A stretch of 64,000 nucleotides of DNA from Aurantimonas coralicida_A. GTDB lineage: Bacteria; Pseudomonadota; Alphaproteobacteria; Rhizobiales; Rhizobiaceae. Below, piece after piece: positions 17,412 through 25,584 of this stretch. Made by a program: the position numbers and the translations under genes. Under the pieces are notes generated by a model. The model was not told the origin of the DNA and did not search any database. It saw nothing but the letters and a program-made list of their open reading frames with translations. Positions within the stretch are counted from its first letter, which is position 1. Each line of letters begins with the position of its first letter. Location of the stretch: positions 36,745-100,744 of the forward strand of contig NZ_JAYXIH010000012.1 in the NCBI RefSeq assembly GCF_036016755.1, written 5' to 3'.

Positions 17412-17453
17412 AAATAGGGAGCCGAGGTCGATTTTAACACCGGCACATGGCTG

Positions 17454-18008
17454 CTATAGCCATTTGATGAGCACCCTTTGGGCGTCGATGCCCGCTTCCT
17501 CCAGCATCTCGTCCACTCGCTGATTCGCCAGTATAGCCGGGTGTCGCTTGCGCGAGACCGTTATGAAACCGTTACGTTCATAGAGCGCCGCTTGACGGCA
17601 GTTGTCGACAGTAGCTGGTATGCCAACGGCCCGATGGTCAAACCACCGTGCCCTCTGCGTCACAGCGGCGATGAGGGCGCTGGCGATGCCCCGGCCTCGG
17701 TGCGGCGTTAGGACGCGGTGATCGGCGAGCCAATAGAGATCCCCCCGCTCTTGCGCCGCGGCGTAGCCGACGGGTTGGCCGTCGCGCTTGGCCGCGGCGA
17801 CGAAAATTTCGTGGGACAGCAGGAATCGGACGAAATCCGGCAGCGTTGATGGCTCCGCTGGTATTTCGTTCGAAGGCTCCGGCGGCCGGGTGGCTGCCTC
17901 CTGGCGGATCGCCAGCAATGAATCGGCCTCGCCGGGCTCCATCATGCGAATGCGGTAGCCTTTCGGCGCCAGACCCTTGAATGCTTTGCGCCCCGGCTTC
18001 TTGCCCAT
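17454..18008 (-). CDS. GNAT family N-acetyltransferase
   Basis: 184-aa GNAT-fold protein. Motif A with the acetyl-CoA pyrophosphate loop is seen as VLTPHRGRGIASALIAAV near residues 100-117, and motif B as NCRQAALYERNGF near 137-149. The first 20 residues are basic (GKKPGRKAFKG). The substrate is unknown. It has no operon partner; the neighbours on both sides are separated by 95 and 161 bp. Confidence 0.8.
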   Translation of the reverse strand: MGKKPGRKAFKGLAPKGYRIRMMEPGEADSLLAIRQEAATRPPEPSNEIPAEPSTLPDFVRFLLSHEIFVAAAKRDGQPVGYAAAQERGDLYWLADHRVLTPHRGRGIASALIAAVTQRARWFDHRAVGIPATVDNCRQAALYERNGFITVSRKRHPAILANQRVDEMLEEAGIDAQRVLIKWL

Positions 18009-18169
18009 GGCTTCCCGTGCCGGAGAGCGGCCGCTAGATCACATCAAATCGGATCGATCTTATCCGATTTCCTACGACGCGATCGATTTCCGTTGCCGAG
18101 CCCGCCAACCGTGTGGTCGGCTTCGAGCTCCCAAGCGGTCTTTGGTTGATAGCTTACGTCATTCTGGTT

Positions 18170-19130
18170 TTAGACTTTGAGCCGAAACATATGGGTTGCG
18201 AATGTCTTGTCGGACAGGCGGCGAAGCAGAGCGCCAATTGCTGCAGTTGCCACCAGGGCAAAAGCGAGCCTCCCGGCAAGAACGCCGTAAACATCAGCGC
18301 CCAGTGAGATGACGATGATGGTGTCCTCGATCACGCTATGCGCGAAGCCCATGAGCACGCATGATAGAAATATCTGACGCGGTTGTATTGTACCCGATTG
18401 GGCTTCACGGATCAGAAGGCCCGCTCCGTAGGAAATTCCCAGAAACAAACCGACAGCGGTGAGATGTCCGGCTTCACCCCGGATACCGGCAAGGCGCAAC
18501 AGCGGTGAAAGCGCGGTCATCATCAATTCCAGCACGCCGGTCACCTTAAGGATTTCAAGGCCCCAAGACAGGGCAACGAGGATGATGAGCATCCAGACCA
18601 TGGTCTCGCCGAGACCACGGAAAAAATCAGCCCAATCGGGTGTGGCGCTCATCGGCATCCAGGTCGGGTTGACCGGAGCCGCCAAATAGCCCGTGGCAAC
18701 CAGAAAATGGTGCAGCAGAAAAGCGTAGAGCAGGCCACCTGAAATGCGCAGCGTGGTCGATACGATCATGCCCGGGCCGGCCTTCTGAATGATCTTCTGC
18801 TCGATCGGCAGACCGTGTGCGAACAGGATGAGGGCCGAGAAAACCGTTACATCCGCCACGCTGAGCGAGGACACAGGAACCAGAGTGAAAATGAGCGGGA
18901 CAGCGCCCCATATTCCGACGAGCATTGCCGTCAGCCAAGCCAGACCCAGTTCCTGGGGTAGCCCGACGAGGTTCATGACAGGCTCGAAAACCGGTGCCAC
19001 CGCCTTGATCACCCCCATCCTCGACAACAGTTCGGTGATGATGGTGATGGGAACCCATGATCCGGGCAAGCATCCAGTAAATTTCAAGCGATTCCGGTGT
19101 TTTACGCAGGATGGTCATCACGAACGGCAT
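18170..19130 (-). pseudogene. Nucleoside-recognition (Gate) domain membrane protein, frameshifted
   Basis: Polytopic membrane protein of the nucleoside-recognition/Gate type, about 320 aa when repaired. The start MPFVMTILRKTPESLEIYW at 19130 has AAGGAG six bases upstream. That frame reads through ...MLARIM and then runs into GSHHHHH, while the rest of the protein (VPITIITELLSRMG onward, two repeated Gate halves) continues in the next frame. One extra G in the GGG near 19054 explains this. Translation from an internal ATG would begin at 19087 and lose the first part. The gene is divergent from an Lrp regulator with palindromes between them, so a small-molecule exporter controlled by Lrp is plausible. 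The shift may be a real mutation or a sequencing error. Confidence 0.75.
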
Positions 19131-19141
19131 CAGAGGCTCCT

Positions 19142-19156
19142 TTGAGGTTGCCTCAA
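19142..19156. promoter_or_regulatory. Inverted repeat TTGAGG-TTG-CCTCAA
   Basis: Perfect 15-bp inverted repeat, six bases each side of TTG, immediately upstream of the ribosome binding site of the membrane protein. Protein binding here would block transcription or translation of that gene. Candidate operator; could be chance. Confidence 0.35.
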
Positions 19157-19196
19157 TTTTCCTAACCCGAGCAGCTTCGAACTTGTGGTCAAAAAC

Positions 19197-19221
19197 TGCA
19201 TCTAGATGCAATTTTATTGCA
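19197..19221. promoter_or_regulatory. Candidate Lrp operator, TGCA half-sites
   Basis: Two overlapping perfect palindromes, TGCATCTAGATGCA (19197-19210) and TGCAATTTTATTGCA (19207-19221), sharing the middle TGCA. They lie 30-54 bp before the Lrp-family start and between the two divergent genes. AT-rich centres flanked by TGCA are usual for Lrp/AsnC operators. Confidence 0.6.
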
Positions 19222-19250
19222 AGAGGACTGATGGCGGATAGTCTGCGAGA

Positions 19251-19703
19251 ATGGATCGGATCGACCGGAAACTTCTGAATCTTATGCAGCGCGACGCGTC
19301 GCGCACAAATGTCGACATGGCCGACGCGGTCGGCCTGTCACCGTCCAGTTGCCTGCGCCGCCTGCAGCGGCTGCGCAAATCGGGCGTGATCGACCGAACT
19401 GTCGCGATCCTGAATCCCGCCAAGGCCGGACGCGTGATCAAGGCACTGGTTACGGTCGAACTGAAGCTGCACGGCGAGCAGCACATGCGTCGCTTTCTGG
19501 ACATGGCAGTCACGGAAGAGGCCGTTTCACAGGCCTATGCTGTTACCGGCGAAACCGATGTCGTGCTGATGCTGCGCCTGCACGATATGGAAGAGTTCGA
19601 CACTCTCTGCGACAGGCTGTTCCGCGATCAGACCAATGTCGCGCGCTTCTTCACAATGATCGTCATCCGGAGCGCCAAAGAGGAAACGGCAATTCGGCTT
19701 TGA
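19251..19703 (+). CDS. Lrp/AsnC family transcriptional regulator
   Basis: 150-aa regulator. The N-terminal winged helix has MDRIDRKLLNLMQRDASRTN and VGLSPSSCLRRLQRLRKSGVI, and the C-terminal RAM effector domain has AYAVTGETDVVLMLRLHDMEEF. Such proteins bind amino acids and act as dimers to octamers. The gene is divergent from the frameshifted membrane transporter, with TGCA palindromes between them, so it likely controls that transporter and itself. The effector is unknown. Confidence 0.93.
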   Translation: MDRIDRKLLNLMQRDASRTNVDMADAVGLSPSSCLRRLQRLRKSGVIDRTVAILNPAKAGRVIKALVTVELKLHGEQHMRRFLDMAVTEEAVSQAYAVTGETDVVLMLRLHDMEEFDTLCDRLFRDQTNVARFFTMIVIRSAKEETAIRL

Positions 19704-19742
19704 GCGCGCGCCGCTGGCTTTAGAACGAACGGCAGTTCCGTC

Positions 19743-19871
19743 CGCAGAGCGGACCAACACGATGTGCGGACATCTCTGTGAAATGGCTTATGCGGGATAC
19801 TGCCCTAGCCGTCGTAACCCTCGACAATGATCGTGTCGGCCTCGGCATATTGCTGCCGGAGCGGCTTGACC
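19743..19871. repeat. Copy A of a duplicated DUF1330 3' region
   Basis: Two blocks match the region at the end of the intact DUF1330 gene. 19743-19800 matches 20957-21014 at 53 of 58 positions, and 19804-19871 matches 21052-21119 at 58 of 68 positions by hand alignment. The copies are in the same orientation and enclose the MerR-SDR cassette. Copy B also holds about 37 extra bases between the two blocks. Confidence 0.8.
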
Positions 19872-19875
19872 TGAA
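19804..19875 (-). pseudogene. C-terminal fragment of a DUF1330 gene
   Basis: Read on the minus strand this encodes KPLRQQYAEADTIIVEGYDG and a stop, against KAIRQRYAEAEMIIVEGYDG at the end of the intact DUF1330 protein at 21052. The match fades upstream and there is no start codon, so it is a truncated remnant. Confidence 0.75.
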
Positions 19876-19931
19876 GTCACTCCAGGTCGGTAGTCTTCTC
19901 AAGGCAGATGGATCTCGGGACCTTGAATGAC

Positions 19932-20294
19932 ATGAAAATCGCGGAAGTGGCTGCGAAATGCGGCTTGAGCATCGACACAATACGATATTACGAGAAGGCT
20001 GGCATTTGCCCTGCCGTCCGCCGGGGGTCTGATGGAAAGCGACGCTTCTCACCGGAGGACGTGGATTGGCTGACCCTTCTCGCATCCCTTCGCGAAACAG
20101 GGATGCCGACCAAGGCGATGAAACACTTCGCCGGGCTCTACCAGCAGGGAGACGGGACAGTCTCCGAGCGGAAGACGATGCTCCTTGAGCACGAGAAGCG
20201 TCTGCAGGTCCAACAAGCATTACTCGCGAAGTGCAGAAAGCTGCTGACCCATAAGCTCGCGCGATATGACGACATACTGGGAGGCAAATCATGA
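19932..20294 (+). CDS. MerR family transcriptional regulator
   Basis: 120-aa MerR-type regulator. The DNA-binding region is MKIAEVAAKCGLSIDTIRYYEKAG followed by RRFSPEDVDWLTLLASLRETGMP, then a coiled-coil dimerisation helix (SERKTMLLEHEKRLQVQQ). No paired cysteines of the metal-sensing members are seen. The ATG at 19932 gives the canonical N-terminus; the ATG at 19908 would add eight residues. Its stop overlaps the next start (ATGA), so it is translationally coupled to the SDR gene it probably controls. The pair lies between duplicated DUF1330 3' ends, which suggests acquisition as a unit. Confidence 0.88.
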   Translation: MKIAEVAAKCGLSIDTIRYYEKAGICPAVRRGSDGKRRFSPEDVDWLTLLASLRETGMPTKAMKHFAGLYQQGDGTVSERKTMLLEHEKRLQVQQALLAKCRKLLTHKLARYDDILGGKS

Positions 20295-20890
20295 AAATCA
20301 TCGTTGTGGGAGCCGAGGGAGATATCGGCGAAGCAGCCTGCGAGGAACTCGGCAGACGACACGATCTCGTCCGCGTGGGCCGTTCGAGCGGAGAGATTCA
20401 GGTCGATATGTCTGACCGTTCGTCCGTCGATGAGATGTATGCACGCGTCGGCACGGTGGACGCGGTTGTCTCGACAGCGGGGGATGTGCATTTCGCGCCG
20501 CTTGGTGAACATACCGCGGAAACGCTCATGCTTGGCCTGCGTCAAAAGGTGATGGGACAGATCAACCTTGTCCTTGCCGGATTGAAATCGGTTGTGGAAG
20601 GTGGGTCTTTCACACTGACGAGCGGCGTGCTCGATCGCGACCCAATCCGAACGGGCGTAGGTGCCGCGACGGCGAACGGAGCGCTCGGTGGATTAGTCGT
20701 CGGGGCGGCCATTGAGATGCCCCGCCGACTGAGGATCAATGTCGTCAGTCCCGGTCTATTGGATGTCTCGGTGCCGCGATATGGACAGTGGTTTCCGGGC
20801 CACGACCCGGTTTCGTCTGAGCGCGTCGGACGTGCCTATGCGAAGAGCGTCGATGGCGCGATCACCGGCCAGGTCATCATCGTCGATTAG
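20291..20890 (+). CDS. Short-chain dehydrogenase-like protein, atypical active site
   Basis: 199-aa Rossmann-fold SDR-like protein. The nucleotide-binding start is IIVVGAEGDIGEA, and DAVVSTAGDVHF replaces the NNAG segment. The usual Tyr-x3-Lys is not visible: the equivalent segment reads GAATANGALGGLVVGAAIEMP, and a Ser is present earlier in FTLTSGVL. INVVSPGLLD follows as in SDRs. This variant occurs in a subset of short SDR proteins, so it may still be functional in another way. It overlaps merR by four bases. Confidence 0.82.
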   Translation: MKIIVVGAEGDIGEAACEELGRRHDLVRVGRSSGEIQVDMSDRSSVDEMYARVGTVDAVVSTAGDVHFAPLGEHTAETLMLGLRQKVMGQINLVLAGLKSVVEGGSFTLTSGVLDRDPIRTGVGAATANGALGGLVVGAAIEMPRRLRINVVSPGLLDVSVPRYGQWFPGHDPVSSERVGRAYAKSVDGAITGQVIIVD

Positions 20891-20956
20891 CCCTACACTG
20901 CGGTCCTGACGTAGCCTCGATCAAAAGCGGACTTTGACGGACTTCCGCTTCGCCCA

Positions 20957-21119
20957 CGCAGAGCGGATCACCACGATGTGCGGACATCTCCGTGAAATAG
21001 CTTGTGCGGGATACCGGCGGAAAGCCGGTTCCCGCTTTTCGTCATCCTGATCTAGCCGTCGTAACCCTCGACGATGATCATCTCCGCCTCGGCATAGCGC
21101 TGCCGGATCGCTTTGGCCT
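20957..21119. repeat. Copy B of the duplicated DUF1330 3' region
   Basis: Partner of the copy at 19743-19871. It includes the 3' end of the intact DUF1330 gene and 58 bp beyond it. A small hairpin ACCGGC-GGAAA-GCCGGT (21013-21029) lies in the part absent from copy A and may be a terminator for the SDR or DUF1330 transcripts. Confidence 0.8.
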
Positions 21120-21345
21120 TCTGGTATTGCTCGCTGTGGTAGCAGGCTTTCGCGGTCTCGACGCTGTCGAAGGCGATGACGACGTTGCGGCTCCGCGCGG
21201 TGCCCTCGAGTGCCTCGAACGGCCCGCCGCGGGCAAGGAATGTCGCGCCATATTCGCGGAACGCCGGCGCGGCGGCCTCGACGTAACCCTTGTAGCCCTC
21301 GGGGTCGCGCACGTCGACGCGTGCGATCCAGTAGCCCTTTGCCAT
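21052..21345 (-). CDS. DUF1330 domain protein
   Basis: 97-aa member of the DUF1330 family, small ferredoxin-fold alpha+beta proteins of unknown function. Typical features are MAKGYWIARVDV at the start, YKGYVEAAAPAFREYGATFLARGG, ARSRNVVIAFDS, and the C-terminal IIVEGYDG. GGGAGAG lies about six bases before the ATG. It is downstream of pyrF on the same strand, 59 bp away, and may be co-transcribed with polA-pyrF. Its 3' end is duplicated at 19804. Confidence 0.88.
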   Translation of the reverse strand: MAKGYWIARVDVRDPEGYKGYVEAAAPAFREYGATFLARGGPFEALEGTARSRNVVIAFDSVETAKACYHSEQYQKAKAIRQRYAEAEMIIVEGYDG

Positions 21346-21404
21346 CAGTCTCTCTCCCTTTGTGCGCTTGGCCCCTCCGGCCGGCGCGTTGCTGCGAAGC
21401 TTCC

Positions 21405-22130
21405 TTACGCCCTGGAGGCGAGCGCCGCCGCCATCTCGTCGAGGATCGCCGTGGCGGCCTCGCGCGGGTTTGCGGCCGCAACGATCGGCCGGGCGACGAC
21501 GAGGTGCGAGGCACCCGCGTGAAGCGCGTCGGCGGGTGTCGAAACCCGCTTCTGGTCTCCTGCGGGCGCGCCCGATGGCCGGATGCCGGGCGTTACGATC
21601 ACCATCTGTGGCCCGATCAGCGCGCGCATCTCGGCCGCCTCGTGCGCCGCCGACACGATGCCGCCCATGCCGATATCCCTGGCCTGCCCGGCCCGCAGCC
21701 GCACGAGGTCCGAGACGCCGTGGGCGTAACCGGCCGTCGTCAGATCGGCGTCGTCGAGCGAGGTCAGCACCGTGACGCCGAGCAGCGTCAAATCCGTGCC
21801 CTTCGCCGCGTCGACGGCGGCCTGCATGGCGTGCGGATAGGCGTGAATCGTCAGCATCGAGGCGCCGAGCGCGAGCGCGCTGTCGACCCCCTTGGCCACC
21901 GTGTTGGGAATGTCGAGGAGCTTCAGGTCCAGAAACACCCGCTTGCCGGAATTGGCAAGGTCCGTGACCAGCGGCAGCCCGCCCGCATAGGCGAGTTGAT
22001 AGCCGATCTTGTACCAAGAGACGGCGTCGCCGAGCGTCTCGACGATCCGCTCCGCCTCGGCGCGGGTCGAGACGTCGAGCCCGACGATCAGCCGGTCGCG
22101 CGCCGCGTTGCTGGCGTTCGCATCGCTCAA
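21405..22130 (-). CDS. pyrF: Orotidine 5'-phosphate decarboxylase
   Basis: 241-aa OMP decarboxylase, making UMP in pyrimidine synthesis. It has the substrate strand RLIVGLDVST, the catalytic array FLDLKLLDIPNTV (Asp-x-Lys-x2-Asp), the VTVLTSLDD strand, and TPGIRPSG. The TTG at 22130 is preferred: GGAGGAAG sits about six bases upstream and TTG overlaps the polA stop as TTGA. The in-frame ATG at 22145 lies before that site and has no ribosome binding site of its own. Coupling to polA is likely. Confidence 0.93.
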   Translation of the reverse strand: MSDANASNAARDRLIVGLDVSTRAEAERIVETLGDAVSWYKIGYQLAYAGGLPLVTDLANSGKRVFLDLKLLDIPNTVAKGVDSALALGASMLTIHAYPHAMQAAVDAAKGTDLTLLGVTVLTSLDDADLTTAGYAHGVSDLVRLRAGQARDIGMGGIVSAAHEAAEMRALIGPQMVIVTPGIRPSGAPAGDQKRVSTPADALHAGASHLVVARPIVAAANPREAATAILDEMAAALASRA

Positions 22131-25045
22131 TGGGCTTCCTCCCAATTGCCGGCGGCCTTGGCGTCGACCTCGATCGGCACGGTGAGTTCGACGCGCGGCA
22201 GCGCCGCCCCCTCCATCACCTGCTTGATGACGGGCAGGCTCGCCTCGACCTGATCCTCGTCGACCTCGAAGATCAGTTCGTCATGCACCTGCAAAAGCAT
22301 CTGCGCCGACAGGCCGGCGGCGGCGAGCGCCGGCTCCATGCGGATCATGGCGCGGCGGATGATGTCGGCGGCGGTGCCCTGGATCGGCGCGTTGATCGCG
22401 GCGCGCTCGCTGAAGGCACGCACCGAGGGGTTCGGCCCCCTGATGTCGGGATAATGCGCCCTCCGGCCGAACAGCGTCTCGACGTAGCCGTGTTCCTTGG
22501 CGAAGGTCTTGGTCGCGTCCATGTAGTCCCGAATGCCTGGAAAGCGCTCGAAATAGCGCTTGATGTAGAGCCCGGCCTCCTCGCGCGGGATCGACAGCTG
22601 ATTAGCCAGCCCGAAGGCCGAGATGCCGTAGATGATGCCGAAATTGATCGCCTTGGCGCGCCGCCGCACCATCGGGTCCATGCCCTCGACCGGCAGGCCG
22701 AACATTTCCGACGCGGTCATGGCGTGGATGTCGAGCCCCTCGCGAAACGCCTCCTTCAACTGCGGAATGTCGGCGATATGGGCAAGGATGCGCAGCTCGA
22801 TCTGGCTGTAGTCGGCCGACACCAGCTTCTTGCCCTTGGGCGCGACGAAGGCGGTGCGGATCGCCCGTCCCTCCTCGGTCCGCACCGGGATGTTCTGCAA
22901 ATTCGGCTCGGAGGAGGAGAGCCGCCCCGTCGTCGTCGAGGCCATGGCATAGGAGGTGTGGATGCGCCCCTGATCGTCCATATGCGCCGGCAGCGTGTCG
23001 GTGTAGGTGCCTTTCAGCTTGCTGAGCTGGCGCCAGTCGACGATGCGGCGCGGCAATTCGTGGCCCTCGGCCGCCAGTTCCTCCAGCACCCGCGCGTCGG
23101 TCGACCACTGCCCGCTCTTGGTCTTCTTGCCGCCGGGCAGGCTCAGTTTGCCGAACAGGATTTCGCCGAGCTGCTTGGGCGAGCCCGGATTGAACGCCTC
23201 GCCCGCCATCTCGGCGATTTCGGCTTCGAGCCCCGCCTGCTTCTGGGCGAAGCGGCCCGACAGGCGCGACAGGATCTGCCGGTCGGTCTTGATGCCGCGC
23301 TGCTCCATGCGCGCCAGTACCGGCACCAGCGGCCGCTCGAGCCGCTCATAGACCGAGGCGAGGCCCTCGGCGACGAGGCGTGGCTTCAAGACCTGCCACA
23401 GGCGCAGCGTGACGTCCGCGTCCTCGGCCGCGTATTCGGTGACCTTGTCGATCGGGCAGGCGGCGATCGCCTTGGCGCCTTTGCCGGAACCGCAGAGCTC
23501 CTTGTAGGACACCGGCTTGTGGCCGAGGAAGCGCTCCGACAATTCGTCCATGCCGTGCCCGTCCAGCGAGGACGAGGCGTCGAGGGCGTAGGAGATCAGC
23601 ATCGTGTCGTCGAAGGATTCGACCGCGATGCCATGCTGGAGCAGGACGAGGTAGTCGTATTTGAAGTTCTGGCCGATCTTCAGGATCGATGGGTCCTCGA
23701 GCACCGGCTTGAGGATTGCCAGCGCTTCATCGAGCGGCAGCTGCGGGCCGATCTCGTCTTCCGCCGTCTTCTCGGACAGAAGATCCGCCTCGCCGGAGGG
23801 CGAGATATGGCCGAGCGGCAGATAGGCGGCGCGGCCCGGACGTGTGGCGAAGGAGACGCCGACGAGGTCGCAATTCATCGCCGAAAGCGAGCTGGTCTCG
23901 GTGTCGAAGGCGAGAATCCCGGCCTCGCGCGCCTCCCTCATCCAGGCTTGAAGCGTCGTCGCGTCGCGGATCGTCACATAGGTGGAGCGGTCGAACGTAG
24001 CCGAGGTGGCCGCCGCCTTCCGGCTTTCGACGAGGCCCGACGGCGTCAACGGTAGCCGCGCGTCACCATCGCCATACGGCGCGGACGGATCGAGGTCGGG
24101 ACCGCGCGCCGGACCCGTGACCGTGATCGCGGCGGTCTCGACCTCGGCGGCATTGGTGTCGAGCCGCGCGGCGACGCGCCGGGTCAGCGTCGTGAACTCC
24201 ATCGCCTTGAGGAATGAAATCAGCTTCTCGCCGTCGGGCTCGTGGATGAACAGGTCGTCGAGCGGGGTATCGAGCGGCGTCGCCTCATCAAGTGTCACCA
24301 GACGCCGCGACAGCCGCGCCTGCTCGGCGAATGCGATCAGGTTTTCCCGCCGCTTGGTCTGCTTGATCTCCGGCGCACGGGCGAGCAACGTTTCGAGGTC
24401 GCCATATTCATCGAGCAGCTGCGCGGCCGTCTTCGGGCCGATGCCCGGCACGCCCGGCACGTTGTCGGACGTGTCGCCGACCAGCGCTTGCAGCTCGATC
24501 ATCTTGTCCGGATAGACGCCGAATTTCTCCTTCACTTCCTCCGGCCCGAGGCGCTTGTCCTTCATCTGGTCGTAGAGAATCACGCACGGCCCGACGAGCT
24601 GCATCAGATCCTTGTCGGACGACACGATGGTGACATCGCCGCCGGCTTCCAGCGCATGGCGCGTGTAGGTCGCGATCAGATCGTCGGCCTCAAAACCCTG
24701 CTTTTCGATGCAGGGCAGATCGAAGGCCCGCACCGCCTCGCGGATCAGCGAGAACTGCGGCACGAGGTCTTCCGGCGGCGCCTCGCGATTGGCCTTGTAC
24801 TGGTCGTAGAGCTCGTTGCGGAAGGTCTTTGAGGAGTGGTCGAAGATCACCGCGAAATGGGTCGGCGCGACGCCAACGGACGTGTCGCGCGATTCCTCGA
24901 CCAGCTTCCACAGCATATTGCAGAAGCCGGAGACCGCGCCGACCGGCAGTCCGTCGGATTTGCGGGTTAGCGGCGGCAGCGCGTGATAGGCCCGGAAGAT
25001 GTAGGCCGAGCCGTCGACGAGGAAGAGATGATCGCCTTTTTGCAT
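22127..25045 (-). CDS. polA: DNA polymerase I
   Basis: 972-aa full-length Pol I. The N-terminal 5'-3' exonuclease starts MQKGDHLFLVDGSAYIFRAYHALP with DSKD-like SSDKDLMQLV and GIGPKTAAQLL; the 3'-5' exonuclease domain has FDTETSSLSAMN with the DxE metal site; the polymerase domain has SADYSQIELRILAH (motif A), RRRAKAINFGIIYG (motif B) and QVHDELIFEV (motif C). All three activities look intact. The ATG at 25045 fits homologues; the ATG at 25081 would add 12 residues. Used in repair and Okazaki fragment processing. Confidence 0.97.
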   Translation of the reverse strand: MQKGDHLFLVDGSAYIFRAYHALPPLTRKSDGLPVGAVSGFCNMLWKLVEESRDTSVGVAPTHFAVIFDHSSKTFRNELYDQYKANREAPPEDLVPQFSLIREAVRAFDLPCIEKQGFEADDLIATYTRHALEAGGDVTIVSSDKDLMQLVGPCVILYDQMKDKRLGPEEVKEKFGVYPDKMIELQALVGDTSDNVPGVPGIGPKTAAQLLDEYGDLETLLARAPEIKQTKRRENLIAFAEQARLSRRLVTLDEATPLDTPLDDLFIHEPDGEKLISFLKAMEFTTLTRRVAARLDTNAAEVETAAITVTGPARGPDLDPSAPYGDGDARLPLTPSGLVESRKAAATSATFDRSTYVTIRDATTLQAWMREAREAGILAFDTETSSLSAMNCDLVGVSFATRPGRAAYLPLGHISPSGEADLLSEKTAEDEIGPQLPLDEALAILKPVLEDPSILKIGQNFKYDYLVLLQHGIAVESFDDTMLISYALDASSSLDGHGMDELSERFLGHKPVSYKELCGSGKGAKAIAACPIDKVTEYAAEDADVTLRLWQVLKPRLVAEGLASVYERLERPLVPVLARMEQRGIKTDRQILSRLSGRFAQKQAGLEAEIAEMAGEAFNPGSPKQLGEILFGKLSLPGGKKTKSGQWSTDARVLEELAAEGHELPRRIVDWRQLSKLKGTYTDTLPAHMDDQGRIHTSYAMASTTTGRLSSSEPNLQNIPVRTEEGRAIRTAFVAPKGKKLVSADYSQIELRILAHIADIPQLKEAFREGLDIHAMTASEMFGLPVEGMDPMVRRRAKAINFGIIYGISAFGLANQLSIPREEAGLYIKRYFERFPGIRDYMDATKTFAKEHGYVETLFGRRAHYPDIRGPNPSVRAFSERAAINAPIQGTAADIIRRAMIRMEPALAAAGLSAQMLLQVHDELIFEVDEDQVEASLPVIKQVMEGAALPRVELTVPIEVDAKAAGNWEEAH

Positions 25046-25584
25046 GGGCCGGAGATAGCTTGGCGCCGGGTCCAAGTCCATCGTTACATCGGCGTCTCCG
25101 CGAAGGCCGCGCGGGGCCAGAACGAGGCACTCCCATCGCCGCCCTCCTGACCCTGCGGGGGCGCCAAATCATAAGCTTCACTTGCGCTTGCAACGACGTC
25201 TTGTTTGTTACAAAAAATTCAGGTTGCCATCACAGGTATTTTACGCGCATGCGGGCGCGCGGCCTTGATTTATTTCCACCCGAGTCGCATTTTAACTTAG
25301 GCGATGCCTCAAGGTGTCGCGTTCGGCCGAAGCACGTCCCCCGCTTTAAGCCGAATAGAGAGCGATGCGGCCCTCTTCCCCCTCTCCAGGGCGCGCGCTC
25401 GCTGAAAGCGAGAGAGTCGTTGCGGTGTATCCCCCTCCAGGCCGCGGCGGCTCTCTTTGCGTTTGGGATTACGTTACGTCATTATCCATCTGGCCAAGCC
25501 GCAAATCGTCACCACCATCCTGGCCATACGTCGGTTTTCGCATAAATTCTCTGCCGGCCCGTCGCGAGCCCCGGAATCGCACCC
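25046..25584. other. Intergenic region upstream of polA
   Basis: A 539-bp gap between polA and the xylulokinase stop. It includes an AT-richer stretch around 25190-25310, likely the polA promoter region, and a short hairpin CTCGCT-GAA-AGCGAG near 25392-25406. I see no gene, tRNA or repeat in it. Confidence 0.4.

Noticed and set aside
19040..19060. Run of five His residues (GSHHHHH)
   Set aside because: Arises only in the frame after the presumed one-base shift; not a tag or metal-binding motif.
25392..25406. CTCGCT-GAA-AGCGAG hairpin upstream of polA
   Set aside because: Short, without T-run, and not placed after a gene in either direction, so not called a terminator.
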